The notes under the pieces are model-generated. The model was not told the origin of the DNA. It saw only the letters and a program-made list of their open reading frames with translations, and ran no database searches. A program made the position numbers and the translations under genes. A stretch of DNA of 64,000 nt, taken from the NCBI GenBank assembly GCA_963539215.1, contig CAUTJT010000001.1:161359-225358 (forward strand). The letters run 5' to 3'. Every line of letters begins with the position of its first letter. Position 1 is the stretch's first letter. This document shows positions 35,901 through 44,927 of this stretch, one piece after another. The stretch is from CAURNT01 sp963539215 (GTDB taxonomy: Bacteria; Fusobacteriota; Fusobacteriia; Fusobacteriales; Leptotrichiaceae).

Positions 35901-37313
35901 AAACTCTAAAAATCTAGGTAATACTTTTTCAATAGTTTCTGCATTACTTACCATTTTATCACTAATACCTGTTAACTCTACTATTTTCATAGGTATTTTT
36001 ATTTCTGGATTTATAAACTCTGAAAACTTATCTATAACTAGACCCCTTTTCATCTTTACTGCACCAATTTCTATTATTTTATCATTAGTAGAACTAAATC
36101 CTGTTGTTTCTATATCAAATATTACAAATTCTTCTTCCTCTATATATATATCTTTAGGATTTTTTATTAAAGGTGCTTCATCATCGACAACATAAGCTTC
36201 TATTCCATATATTATTTTAAAGTCTTCATTTTTTTTAACTCCATGAGCAACAAAAGGAAATGCATGAACAACTCCATAATCAGTAACAGCTATAGCCTTG
36301 TGATCATGATATTTTGCTCTTTCTATCAATTCTTTAGAATCTATAGTCGATGTCATATCACTCATATTAGTATGTGCTGCAAGTTCTATTCTTTTAACTT
36401 TAGCACTATCTTTTTTTATGTCTTCAACTTCTCCTATTATATCTATTTTTTTAAGTCTAATACTATATTTTTCTCTATAATTTTGATATATTCCAAGTCC
36501 TTCTATTATATCCCCAACTTTTAACTTAAGCTCTTCTTTATTATTTATAAATTTATCACAAATCACAGAATTTTCATTATCAGTTATATATACCTCTACA
36601 ATTATTTTACTATTTTTAATTTCTTTTAGTTCTATTTTAAATACTTCACCACGAACAAGAATTTCTGAATTAATCATCATAGAACTTACATCACCTAATG
36701 GTGTAATATCTAGTTTAGGTTTAACATAAGATACTTTAGTATCAAATCCTGATTTTCTTATTTCTTTTTTGACTTCTTTTTCAAAATTAACCTTAACTTC
36801 TCTCGGTTTAAATTTAAAGTTTTTTGAATCTTCTAAATTACTTGTAACATCTATTTCATATCTAAGTCCGAATATATCCCATAGCTTACTAGATAAATTA
36901 GAAATAAAATTCATTATTTTATCATGATTAATTTTAACTAAACTTCCCAAAACTATATTAATTGAATCATTAATAAAACTATAATTTATTTCATTTACTA
37001 TCATATTTAGATATTTATCTTCATTTTTCACATACTCCAGTAAAAATGATATAGCTTCTTCTATATCTTCTTCTTTTAATTTTTTATCATATTTATTTAT
37101 ATTAAATTCTATATTAACATTATCTTCTATTTTAGAAATAATATTTCTAACTGCTTCTATCTCCTCAATTACTTCTTTAGATATATTTAATAAATCAAAA
37201 TAAACAATTATCTCTACAACTTTAGAATTAACTAAATTTATCTCTTGAATTCTAATATTTTTAAGTCCTATTTTATCTTCTGGAACTTTTAATATTGCAT
37301 AATTTTTAGACAT
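32934..37313 (-). CDS. polC: DNA polymerase III alpha subunit, PolC type
   Basis: Main replicative polymerase with built-in proofreading. 1459 aa: N-terminal domain and OB-fold (about 1-300), PHP domain with HTNMSDM split around the inserted DEDD exonuclease (FDIETTGFSSTNDK near residue 397 and AHNAKFDVGF), then the polymerase core with the zinc-binding CPKC...CPNC and catalytic TPDIDLNFSG. PolC is typical of Firmicutes and also found in Fusobacteriota. It lies nine bases after prfB. Confidence 0.97.
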   Translation of the reverse strand: MSKNYAILKVPEDKIGLKNIRIQEINLVNSKVVEIIVYFDLLNISKEVIEEIEAVRNIISKIEDNVNIEFNINKYDKKLKEEDIEEAISFLLEYVKNEDKYLNMIVNEINYSFINDSINIVLGSLVKINHDKIMNFISNLSSKLWDIFGLRYEIDVTSNLEDSKNFKFKPREVKVNFEKEVKKEIRKSGFDTKVSYVKPKLDITPLGDVSSMMINSEILVRGEVFKIELKEIKNSKIIVEVYITDNENSVICDKFINNKEELKLKVGDIIEGLGIYQNYREKYSIRLKKIDIIGEVEDIKKDSAKVKRIELAAHTNMSDMTSTIDSKELIERAKYHDHKAIAVTDYGVVHAFPFVAHGVKKNEDFKIIYGIEAYVVDDEAPLIKNPKDIYIEEEEFVIFDIETTGFSSTNDKIIEIGAVKMKRGLVIDKFSEFINPEIKIPMKIVELTGISDKMVSNAETIEKVLPRFLEFIKNTTVVAHNAKFDVGFITKKCEQLNLSLENNFSFIDTLEWAKILVKDIKRYSLDALTKKFNIVLENHHRAIDDAQATAEVFKVLLKYLSPFGIERLTQVSEKLFKEPIKADTENVTILVKNLKGLKRLYELVSISHIKYYGDKKPRILKSDLSFDRENFLISSSPIYSGRFNKGKLVDLYIRGMSKDDISEAMDFYDYVQIYPDSIYNDAITQQEISGIDFIHQMNKDFVEMAKSKNKLVVATGNVYYLDKKDRKSKAALLLGSDRAFNTYDIDTGNYFRTTDEMLNEFSYLGKDVEDVVIYNTHKIEEQIEKIKPIPDGEYRPVMEGAEDSVRDMSYNRVHELYGEKIPPKIEERLERELNAIIGNGFSVLYLIAQKLVKKSVDNGHIVGSRGSVGSSLVAYLMGITEVNGLYPHYRCPKCKYFEMKDFEGSGVDLEEKKCPNCETELIRDGHSIPFEVFMGFKGDKTPDIDLNFSGEYQGEIHKYTKELFGEDYVFRAGTITTVAEKNAIAYSKKYFEENIKRKFESKVLSEYNTSLKKLDSSLRAEKELELKNMQEEFCNKNSAEIERIAKKCEGARKTTGQHPGGMIVVPNYKSIYDFTPVQYPANDPSSGSITTHFDYHVMDTQLTKLDILGHDDPSTLKMLRDLTGVDIYNIPLTDPKVISIFSSTEALGVTEEEIGNKLGTSGIPEFGTEFVKQMLEDTLPKTFSELVRISGLSHGTDVWLNNAQEYVRNGVATLSEIITVRDDIINHLIDMGLDKSDAFNIMEFVRKGRPSKPEDKEAWEEYKKKMKANNVKDWYIESCEKIKYMFPKGHAVAYVMMAVRIAYFKVYYPLEFYTAYLNRKADDFSFIGMNGTIEELRDKYQQKKSLPDLSTNDKKSLILMEILIEMKARGIELLDIDIYESEAHKFKIENGKIRIPLSAMDQLGEVVANTIVEERNKGKFSSIEDISKRCKISKTVLDNLRKYKCIDDDLPESDQLTLF

Positions 37314-37322
37314 CTTTTCTCC

Positions 37323-38412
37323 TTATTTCATTTTTAAGTATATATCTATAAAATCATCTATATCTCCATCCATAACTTTTTCAACATTTCCTTCTTCATG
37401 ATTAGTTCTATGATCTTTAACTAACTTATATGGTTGGAAAACATAAGATCTAATTTGTGAACCCCACTCTATTTTAGACTCTGTCCCTTTTAAATCTTTT
37501 ATTTCATCTTCTCTATTTTTTAATTCAATTTCAAATAATTTTGCTCTTAATACTTTCATAGCTGAAGCAAGATTTTTGTTTTGTGATCTTTCATTTTGAC
37601 AAGTTACTACTATACCTGTAGGAATATGTGTTATTCTTACAGCTGAATCAGTTGTATTTACATGCTGACCTCCAGCACCACTTGCTCTATAAGTATCTAT
37701 TTTCATATCTTCTTTTTTTAGATTAACTTCCAAATCATCTTCTATCTCTGGTATTGCATTAACTGCAGCAAAAGAAGTGTGACGTCTAGCATTAGAATCA
37801 AAAGGAGATATTCTTACTAATCTATGAACACCTTTTTCACATTCTAAATAACCATAAGCAAACTCTCCCTTAATAGCAAGTGTTACACTTTTAATACCAG
37901 CTTCTTCACCAGCTAATATATCTAATACTTCTACTCCAAACTTATGATTATCTGCCCATCTTTGATACATTCTAAGTAACATTGAAACCCAATCACAAGA
38001 TTCAGTCCCTCCTGCTCCTGCATTAATAGTAAGTATCGCATTATTTCTATCATACTTACCATTAAGTAAAACTTTAATTTTAAAAGCTTCAAACTTTTCT
38101 ACAAACATATTTGTTTCTTCTTCTAATTCTTTAAGAGAAACTTCTTCTTGTTTATAGAAATCAAAAAGTATATTCATATTATCATTTAATTCTATTATTT
38201 CTTTAATATCATTAACTTTAGATTTTAAAGTAGATATCTCCTTTAAAATTTTTTGTGAATTTTGTGTATTTTTATAAAACTCAGGATCTAAAGTTAAAGA
38301 TTCAAGTCTAGATAATTCTAAATTAAAATTTTCTAATTCAAAGATGCTCCTTAATATCATTAAACTCTATATTTTTTTCTTCTATCAACTTTTTTAATTC
38401 ATACTCTTCCAT
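37323..38412 (-). CDS. prfB: Peptide chain release factor 2, with programmed +1 frameshift
   Basis: RF2 releases peptides at UGA and UAA. It has the SPF anticodon-like motif (ISPFDSNARR) and the GGQ catalytic motif (SGAGGQHVNTTDS). Translation starts at the ATG at 38412, preceded by AGGAG, and reads 24 codons to CTT TGA (38338-38343). A +1 shift past the T there joins the main frame at Glu, giving about 362 aa. AAGGAG lies three bases before CTT, the standard stimulator. This autoregulates RF2: low RF2 slows termination at UGA and favours the shift. Reading the second frame alone from an internal ATG at 38360 would miss the true N-terminus. Confidence 0.95.
38338..38352 (-). promoter_or_regulatory. 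prfB frameshift site
   Basis: On the minus strand AAGGAG-CAT-CTT-TGA-A: an internal Shine-Dalgarno sequence three bases before the slippery CTT and an in-frame UGA stop. This is the canonical bacterial RF2 recoding element, with GAGCAT instead of the E. coli GGGGGTAT spacing. Confidence 0.93.
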
Positions 38413-38422
38413 TACTACTCCT

Positions 38423-38743
38423 CTAATTAAATATTCTTGATAATATTAAATTTAACATTATTACAACTACTACTGTAAGCATCATAATCTTACCTAAATC
38501 TACCTTTTTAAAAGTCATAAACGCTATCATTAAACTTGCAAACATAGCAAGCAATATTTCATAAGGTTTATAACCTATAGACACAAATAAATCTGGGAAA
38601 AACAGAATAACAAGTATTGCTATAGGTAATGCTTCTAAAAATTTATCCATGAACTTATTTCTTGGTATAGGAATAAAATTACCAACAAGTCTAAATATTT
38701 GTGTTAATACACCAACAGAAATAACAGTTATCCAAAGCTTCAT
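38423..38743 (-). CDS. azlD: Branched-chain amino acid export protein AzlD
   Basis: 106 aa small subunit of the AzlCD (LIV-E) exporter. Hydrophobic helices with the family segment FLEALPIAILVILFFPDL. It overlaps azlC by four bases (ATGA), as is usual for the pair, and sits ten bases before prfB. Substrate (Leu/Ile/Val) is inferred from the family. Confidence 0.88.
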   Translation of the reverse strand: MKLWITVISVGVLTQIFRLVGNFIPIPRNKFMDKFLEALPIAILVILFFPDLFVSIGYKPYEILLAMFASLMIAFMTFKKVDLGKIMMLTVVVVIMLNLILSRIFN

Positions 38744-39474
38744 TTAACATCACCTAACTTTCCACCTTCAAAACACATTGAAAATAGAGCATATACCGTA
38801 CTTGTTAATATAAGGATAAGGACTATTTGTAAACTCTTATTAACACTGCTAAATGGAGGTATATACATAAATAAAAGTTTTAAAATTAAAGTTATACCTA
38901 CAACACGTATATGTCTAAATTCTGACATAAGAGTTGATATAAGCAAAGATAAAAATGTACCATATAAAACAAATTTCATAGAATTTATTATAATTAAAGG
39001 AACAAATGAACCCACTAAAACTCCTAAAAAGGTAGTTAATCCAAAAGCTAGAAATCCTAATAAATTTGCTCCAAATGCATATGAAAATGACTTATTCTTT
39101 TTAACTGCTAGATATGCTATTAATTCATCTGTATACATAAGGCCTATGATACAATTTGTCCAATTATCATATTTTTTTAAAGATTTATACATAGGTATAT
39201 TTATTAGTACATATCTAAAATTAAGCATAGCTGCTGCAAATATTGCAGAAATAACATCAAAATTAGGATTTTTAAATATTTGCATAAGTAAAGTTTGAGA
39301 AGCACCTGAGTATATTAAAAAACTCATAGATCCAGCTATTAATCCATTTACATCATAACTATTTGCAATTAAACCTAAAGTAAATCCAAAAGGTAAATAA
39401 GCTATAGCTATTCCTTTGGCTTCTTTTACACCAGATATAAACTCTGAGTAATTAAACTTTTCCACCAGATCCAT
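38740..39474 (-). CDS. azlC: Branched-chain amino acid exporter AzlC
   Basis: Large subunit of the AzlCD exporter with about seven to eight membrane helices. Family marks: AIAYLPFGFTLGLIA and MLNFRYVLINIPM. I prefer the second ATG (39474), which has GGAG nine bases upstream; an ATG at 39489 gives five extra residues without a ribosome site. Either start overlaps the preceding gene. Length 245 aa, normal for the family. Confidence 0.88.
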   Translation of the reverse strand: MDLVEKFNYSEFISGVKEAKGIAIAYLPFGFTLGLIANSYDVNGLIAGSMSFLIYSGASQTLLMQIFKNPNFDVISAIFAAAMLNFRYVLINIPMYKSLKKYDNWTNCIIGLMYTDELIAYLAVKKNKSFSYAFGANLLGFLAFGLTTFLGVLVGSFVPLIIINSMKFVLYGTFLSLLISTLMSEFRHIRVVGITLILKLLFMYIPPFSSVNKSLQIVLILILTSTVYALFSMCFEGGKLGDVK

Positions 39475-40024
39475 CTTTTTCAACTCCATTCTCTATAAAT
39501 TCTTTTATATAATTTAAAACTTTAAAATTATTATTATATATATACTTTTTATTTCCATTAATATACTCTATTATCAATCTTTTAGTAAAGAAAAATTTAG
39601 TAATCTTTAATTCTTTTATATCTTTTAATGAATATACAGTAGATTTATATAAAATCTCATTTTGATCATATGATAAATCTTCATTATTAATTAAGAATGT
39701 AACCACAACAAAATATATCATATATGATTCCAATAAAAAATCACTAACACCTCTAATATAGCTAATAAAAGCTAAAAATATTATAAAAAGTGATACTGAA
39801 TATAAATAGATAAAACTTTTAAAATTATCTTCTATTTTTAATGAAGTATACTTCTTTTTTTTATCTTCTATACTAAATACATAAACTAAAACAACAAAAG
39901 TTATCATAACACAAGGAATAGCTACATTTTTTGTTATAATTTGTGATACTAATAAAAATAATAAAATAACTATTAAAATAATACTCGTACTTACTACATA
40001 TTTATTTTTTTCAAAAAAATTCAT
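39452..40024 (-). CDS. Membrane protein with C-terminal PH-like segment, function unknown
   Basis: 190 aa. Two N-terminal membrane helices (about 10-50), two more around 70-110, and a cytoplasmic C-terminal part. The sequence ILYKSTVYSLKDIKELKITK followed by RLIIEYINGNKKYI looks like the strand pattern of a small bacterial PH domain (as in DUF5673-type proteins). I do not recognise a specific family. It overlaps the polA stop on one side and azlC on the other, so it is translated within this run. Confidence 0.6.
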   Translation of the reverse strand: MNFFEKNKYVVSTSIILIVILLFLLVSQIITKNVAIPCVMITFVVLVYVFSIEDKKKKYTSLKIEDNFKSFIYLYSVSLFIIFLAFISYIRGVSDFLLESYMIYFVVVTFLINNEDLSYDQNEILYKSTVYSLKDIKELKITKFFFTKRLIIEYINGNKKYIYNNNFKVLNYIKEFIENGVEKDGSGGKV

Positions 40025-42618
40025 TATTTAAGATCACCCCAATTTTCTCCTATGTTATAGTTTACTTTTAATTTAATTTTTTCAAATTTTATAGTATTTT
40101 CCATTATATCTATTATCTTATCTACTATATCTATATAGTTTTCATCAACTTCAAATATTAATTCATCATGAACTTGTAATAACATTTTTAATTTATCATT
40201 ACATAATTGATTATATATTCTTTTCATTACTTTTTTTATAATACCAGCTGCGCTACCCTGTATAACAGTATTTACTGCCATTCTATTAGCTTGTTCTCTT
40301 ATATTAAGATTTCCTGAATTTATACTATGTACATATCTTTTAGCTCCAAATATAGTTTCAACATATTCATTTTCTCTACATTTTTCTATAATTTCATCAA
40401 GTAAAATTCTAACTTTAGGATATTCTCTAAAATATGTATCTATATAATCTTTTGCATCAGAAACTGGAATTTTTAATTCTTTAGATAAACCATATGGTGT
40501 TTTACCGTAAAGAACTGAAAAATTAATAACCTTTGCGATATTTCTTTGATATTTTGTTACTTCTTCATCTTTATTTATAGCAAATATTTTTCTTGCAGTT
40601 AATTCATGTAAATCTAAATCATTTGTATAAGCTTCTATTAAATGTGGATCACCAGAAATTTCAGCAAGAACTCTTAATTCTATTTGAGAATAATCAAAAG
40701 AAATTAATTTTTTCCCCTTACTTGCTTTAAATCCTTTTCTTATTTTAGTACCCTCTTCTGTTCTTGTAGGTATATTTTGAAGATTGGGATTTTGAGAAGA
40801 AAGTCTTCCTGTAGCTGTACCAGTTTGATTATATGTAGTATGTATTTTATTATTTACAGCAAGTTGTATCAATGGTTCCACATAAGTAGATCTAAGTTTT
40901 TCATATTCTCTATACTCAAGTATCAATTTGGCAATATTTATACCTCTTAAAGAAAGAAGTTCTAATACTTCAGCATCAGTTGAATAGGCCCCTGATTTAT
41001 TTTTCTTTTCACCTTTTATCCCTAATTTTTCAAATAATATATATCCAAGTTGTTTAGGTGAACTAATTTTAAATTCTTCTCCACTTTCAATATATATCTC
41101 TTCTACTAATTGCTCTATTTTTAAACCTAATTCTTTATTATATTCTTTAAAATAATCTAAATCTATAGATATTCCATTATCTTCCATATATTTAAGAACC
41201 TTTGTAAATTCTTTTTCTTCGTTATATCTTTCTTTTGAATTTTCAATTTTCAAATTATCATAAAGTTCATTTTTTAAAACATATAAACCATAAGTTAATT
41301 TATCCATTCTTTCTAAATAATATGAATTTAATTCTTCTTCATTCATTTTAGAAACTATTTTTTTATCAAAATTTGGAACTGAAATATTAAGTCTATCAAA
41401 TAACACTTTCTCTAATTCTTGTTCAGCATCCATAGATAAAGTAAATATTGCAAGAAGAACATCAAAATAATTATTGAAATAAATATTTTTATTCATCCAT
41501 TCCTTATTAGAATATATTATTACATCTTTATTAGTATTAATTAAACTTATATCTGCAGATAATTTAAACAAATCTTCACTATCTTCTTTTTCAAAAGTAT
41601 AATATAGTTTTTCTCCATCAAAAAAACTATATCCTTCTTCTCCAGAATATATACTAACTTGTGTTTTAGAATCATTAAATTTATTTATAAAATCATTTAA
41701 AGTTAACAACTGCTCTACATCATATTCTATAGTATTAGTTTCAGATATTTCTTCTCTTATTTTTTCATATTCTTTCTTTAAATCAAGTTTTTTATATATA
41801 TCAGCAAGCTGTTTGAATTTTCTATTTTTCATATCAAATTTTTCTTTAAGTTCTATATCAACTTCTAAGTTTTTGAATATGCTAGCAAGTTTTTTACTAA
41901 TATATGCCATTTCCTTATCTACTATTAATTTATCTTTAAGTTTTCCTTTTATATCATCTATATTTTGATATAAATTATCTATATCACCATATTCAACAAT
42001 TAATTTAATTCCCGTTTTACTTCCTATACCTTTAACTCCTGGTATAGAATCACTACTATCTCCCATTAAAGCGAATAAATCTACTATTTGTTCTGGATAT
42101 ACTCCTATAAATTCTTTAACATCATTAGATGTTTTTATTAAACGATAAGGTTCTTCATCTCCTTTTTTACCCATTAATGCTACCGATATATTTTCATCAA
42201 CAAGTTGAGTTAAATCCTTATCTCCAGTTAATATTATTACTTCCATATCTTTAGAAAATCTAGTTGCAGCACTTCCTATACTATCATCAGCTTCGTAACC
42301 AGGAATTTTAATAATTGGTATATTATATCCATCTAAAATCTCGTCTATATCTTGCATTTGTTCTATTAAATCATCAGGTGCAGATTCCCTATTTCCCTTA
42401 TATTCACTATATATTTCTGTTCTTTTTAATTCTTTCCTTCTAACATCTTTAGCAGCTATAATATAGTCTGGATTGAAATATTTTATAGCAGCTTCTAATT
42501 GGTTTATAAACCCTAAAATTGCTCCTATATTTTTACCCTTAGAATTTCTAAGATTAAGTAATGCAAAATACGCTCTATACATCATTGCACTAGTATCTAA
42601 AATTAATAATTTTTTCAT
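40024..42618 (-). CDS. polA: DNA polymerase I
   Basis: Repair polymerase and Okazaki-fragment maturation enzyme. 864 aa from the ATG at 42618; a GTG three codons earlier overlaps the preceding gene and is less likely. The 5'-nuclease domain (about 1-290) has LILDTSAMMYRAYFA and ALMGDSSDSIPG. The polymerase domain has motif A DYSQIELRVLAEI, motif B KVINFSVLYGKTPYGL and motif C QVHDELIFEV. The middle exonuclease-like domain (about 300-450) lacks the Asp-x-Glu and other DEDD residues, so proofreading is predicted absent, as in Bacillus and Thermus Pol I. Confidence 0.96.
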   Translation of the reverse strand: MKKLLILDTSAMMYRAYFALLNLRNSKGKNIGAILGFINQLEAAIKYFNPDYIIAAKDVRRKELKRTEIYSEYKGNRESAPDDLIEQMQDIDEILDGYNIPIIKIPGYEADDSIGSAATRFSKDMEVIILTGDKDLTQLVDENISVALMGKKGDEEPYRLIKTSNDVKEFIGVYPEQIVDLFALMGDSSDSIPGVKGIGSKTGIKLIVEYGDIDNLYQNIDDIKGKLKDKLIVDKEMAYISKKLASIFKNLEVDIELKEKFDMKNRKFKQLADIYKKLDLKKEYEKIREEISETNTIEYDVEQLLTLNDFINKFNDSKTQVSIYSGEEGYSFFDGEKLYYTFEKEDSEDLFKLSADISLINTNKDVIIYSNKEWMNKNIYFNNYFDVLLAIFTLSMDAEQELEKVLFDRLNISVPNFDKKIVSKMNEEELNSYYLERMDKLTYGLYVLKNELYDNLKIENSKERYNEEKEFTKVLKYMEDNGISIDLDYFKEYNKELGLKIEQLVEEIYIESGEEFKISSPKQLGYILFEKLGIKGEKKNKSGAYSTDAEVLELLSLRGINIAKLILEYREYEKLRSTYVEPLIQLAVNNKIHTTYNQTGTATGRLSSQNPNLQNIPTRTEEGTKIRKGFKASKGKKLISFDYSQIELRVLAEISGDPHLIEAYTNDLDLHELTARKIFAINKDEEVTKYQRNIAKVINFSVLYGKTPYGLSKELKIPVSDAKDYIDTYFREYPKVRILLDEIIEKCRENEYVETIFGAKRYVHSINSGNLNIREQANRMAVNTVIQGSAAGIIKKVMKRIYNQLCNDKLKMLLQVHDELIFEVDENYIDIVDKIIDIMENTIKFEKIKLKVNYNIGENWGDLK

Positions 42619-42619
42619 T

Positions 42620-43093
42620 CTATTCACTCTCTTTTATTTTATTATATATACTTTCTAAAACTATATCATTATACTTTCCTGAATAATATTCTTCTTTTAT
42701 TTCACCATATACCAACTTATCTTTTAATTCATCTGGATATTCAGACATTACTTGTCTTACTTTAATACCAGATATTAAAAATACTCCTGGAATTTTACCA
42801 TCTTCTGAATATTTCAATAACAATTCCTTATCTTCACTTCTTTTTCTATAATCTATATTTAATAAAGGAACATATTTCCTAATAGCTTCTAAAACCGCAA
42901 CTCCATAAGTACAATCAGGGCATTCAGGATGTGCAAAAACCAAGAGATTTACTTCACTACCAATCTTTGAAAATTTTTCTTGCATTTCTTCATTTATATA
43001 TATTTTTGATATTGCTAAAACTTGTCTATCTCTATATTCTATTTTATCTGTAAACTTTAAGTATTCTTTAAAATTTGCCACTTTATCCTCCAC
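42620..43093 (-). CDS. Thioredoxin-fold protein with CPDC active site
   Basis: 157 aa, no signal peptide, so cytoplasmic. The redox motif CPDC (Cys58 and Cys61) follows a beta strand VNLLVFAHPE, and a cis-proline loop is seen at KIPGVFLI near residue 100. It belongs to the thioredoxin-like superfamily, in a small group found in clostridia and fusobacteria whose partners are unknown. It lies directly before polA and overlaps the phosphatase-like gene by one base. Confidence 0.78.
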   Translation of the reverse strand: MEDKVANFKEYLKFTDKIEYRDRQVLAISKIYINEEMQEKFSKIGSEVNLLVFAHPECPDCTYGVAVLEAIRKYVPLLNIDYRKRSEDKELLLKYSEDGKIPGVFLISGIKVRQVMSEYPDELKDKLVYGEIKEEYYSGKYNDIVLESIYNKIKESE

Positions 43094-44019
43094 TATATCT
43101 TTATATAAATTTCTTTTTTACTTTTAATTTCCATGCAAGCTAATATTCCTGTTGTATAACATTCTGTATCTAAATTATGATATGAATGAGAGTAATTAGA
43201 TATTTTATTCTCTTTATTTAAATCACTACCTAAATATATATCTTTATTTACATAACTATCTAAAAATTCTTGCATTTTTTCAGTATCATATAAAGAATGT
43301 ATGAAAACATTATTTTTCCCTATTATAATATTAGGCATAAGTTCTAAGTAATTTTTAAACCAATTAACACTTGATGTAAATGTAGTATTATTTTCTTTAA
43401 CCCATTTAACATAACCTCTTTTAACATTATTAATATTATTAAAAAAAGATATTTCTGTATCTATACCATAATTTTTATTTAACCAATCTTCACGTATATC
43501 CTTATTCAACATAGATTTATATAACATATCTTCATGATTTCCCCACATATGTATAACATCATATCCTTCAGATATTAATTCTATATATTTTTTAAAAAGT
43601 TCATAGCTCTTTTTACCTCTATCACAACTATTACCCATTATAATTAATAAATCCTTAGTTTTTCTAAGCCTTATTTTTCTTAAAAGTTTCATAAATAAAT
43701 TAAAATATCCATGTATTCCAGTAACTACATATATTCTTTCATATTTATTTTCATCAATTTCTATACTTTTTAACTTAGATAAATCAAATTCTAGATTATC
43801 TATCCATATTTTCCTATCTTCAAAATATTTTTCTATATATATTTTTTTTACAAATTCTTTTACATTTTCTTTTTCACTATTTTCTTTCAAGAATATATAT
43901 ACTTCTTCTTTTTCAAAATCATTAAGACCAATAAATTCAGATTTAACTGTTCTCGTGAACTTAAAACTTGATTTTATAAGAGTTCTAAAAAATTTATCTA
44001 CCCTGTATCTATCTATCAT
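43093..44019 (-). CDS. PPP-family phosphatase-like protein with altered metal motifs
   Basis: 308 aa. I chose the ATG at 44019: AAGGGG precedes it, an extended -10 promoter lies just upstream, and the longer reading frame from 44118 runs through a terminator. The fold of a serine/threonine (PPP) or ApaH-type phosphatase is visible, but the motifs are changed: GDxHG is TGIHG (100-104), GDxVDRG is GNSCDRG (129-135), and only GNHE (160-163) is intact. The first two changes remove metal-bridging aspartates. Catalysis is doubtful; it could be a binding protein or use one metal. Confidence 0.75.
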   Translation of the reverse strand: MIDRYRVDKFFRTLIKSSFKFTRTVKSEFIGLNDFEKEEVYIFLKENSEKENVKEFVKKIYIEKYFEDRKIWIDNLEFDLSKLKSIEIDENKYERIYVVTGIHGYFNLFMKLLRKIRLRKTKDLLIIMGNSCDRGKKSYELFKKYIELISEGYDVIHMWGNHEDMLYKSMLNKDIREDWLNKNYGIDTEISFFNNINNVKRGYVKWVKENNTTFTSSVNWFKNYLELMPNIIIGKNNVFIHSLYDTEKMQEFLDSYVNKDIYLGSDLNKENKISNYSHSYHNLDTECYTTGILACMEIKSKKEIYIKI

Positions 44020-44043
44020 AATTCCCCTTTCCAAATAATTTAT

Positions 44044-44052
44044 ATTATACCA
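44044..44052 (-). promoter_or_regulatory. Extended -10 promoter before the phosphatase-like gene
   Basis: Minus-strand TGGTATAAT matches the extended -10 form TGnTATAAT. No good -35 is present. It lies about 25 bases before the chosen start codon. Confidence 0.5.
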
Positions 44053-44091
44053 TTTTTTATAACAAATTACTAACATAAACATATATATTAA

Positions 44092-44121
44092 AAACAAAAA
44101 AATGTGCCACTTAGGCACATT
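44092..44121 (-). terminator. Terminator after metQ
   Basis: Perfect 8-bp stem AATGTGCC/GGCACATT with a five-base loop, followed on the minus strand by T-rich sequence (TTTTTTGTTTTT). It separates the ABC transporter genes from the phosphatase-like gene. Confidence 0.85.
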
Positions 44122-44147
44122 TAATTTCAGTTTAAATATATATTATT

Positions 44148-44927
44148 CTAGAATACTGGGTATCCTTCTTGTGAATAATTATCTTTTAAGAATTTTTTAA
44201 CACTAGCTGAACGCATAGCTTTTGCTAAATCTTTAATTTTTTGTGAATTTGCATTATCATTTCTTGCAGCAAGTATGATTGCATATCTTCCTTTTGAACC
44301 ACTTTCTAAGAATAAGGCATCTTTAACATGAACTCCTATTTTTAACATATGTGATGGCCAGTTAAATGCTAAATCAACTTCTTTATATGCTTGTACAAGT
44401 GATGGAATAGGTATAGCTAAAAATTGTAGATTTTTCTTAGTATTAATAACATCTGATAAGTTATATAATCCATTTTTATCTTTTAAAGAAATTAATCCTT
44501 CTTTAGCTAATATTCTTAAAGCTCTATCTTGATTAGTTGGATCATTAGGTATAGCTACTTTAGCTCCATTAGGAATTTGTGATTTTTTAGTATATTTAGT
44601 TGAATAGAATCCAACATAAACATCATAAACTGATTCAACTTTAACAAGATTTGCATTGTTTTTCTCATTGAAAACTTGCATAAATGGTTGGTGTTGATGG
44701 AAATTAGCATCAAAATCACCTGCAGCTAGTCCTTTATTAGCTGTTACATAATCTGTAAGAAGTGTTATCTTAACATCATAACCTTTCTTTTCTAAATCTT
44801 GAGCTGCTATTTTAACTATCTCATTCATTGGATATCCAGCAGCTGCAATTTTAATTTCTTTGTTATTAGCCAAAAGTAATGTTGAAAATACCATAGCCAT
44901 CATTAAAATTAATTTTTTAAACATCAA
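44148..44927 (-). CDS. metQ: MetQ/NlpA-family substrate-binding protein
   Basis: 259 aa periplasmic binding protein of a methionine-type ABC importer. Family marks: AAAGYPMNEIVKIA, FDANFHQHQPFM and IAIPIPSLVQAY-type C-terminal segments. The signal peptide ends in LLLANNKE with no cysteine, so it is not a lipoprotein as NlpA proteins normally are. It would be released to the periplasm. Methionine is the likely ligand; related proteins bind other amino acids or dipeptides. Confidence 0.85.
   Translation of the reverse strand: MMFKKLILMMAMVFSTLLLANNKEIKIAAAGYPMNEIVKIAAQDLEKKGYDVKITLLTDYVTANKGLAAGDFDANFHQHQPFMQVFNEKNNANLVKVESVYDVYVGFYSTKYTKKSQIPNGAKVAIPNDPTNQDRALRILAKEGLISLKDKNGLYNLSDVINTKKNLQFLAIPIPSLVQAYKEVDLAFNWPSHMLKIGVHVKDALFLESGSKGRYAIILAARNDNANSQKIKDLAKAMRSASVKKFLKDNYSQEGYPVF

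Noticed and set aside
32934..37313. PolC as evidence for a Firmicutes origin
   Set aside because: PolC also occurs in Fusobacteriota, and the window has clear outer-membrane proteins.
44020..44118. N-terminal extension of the phosphatase-like protein
   Set aside because: It would be translated from sequence that includes the metQ terminator and precedes the promoter; the start at 44019 has a proper ribosome site.
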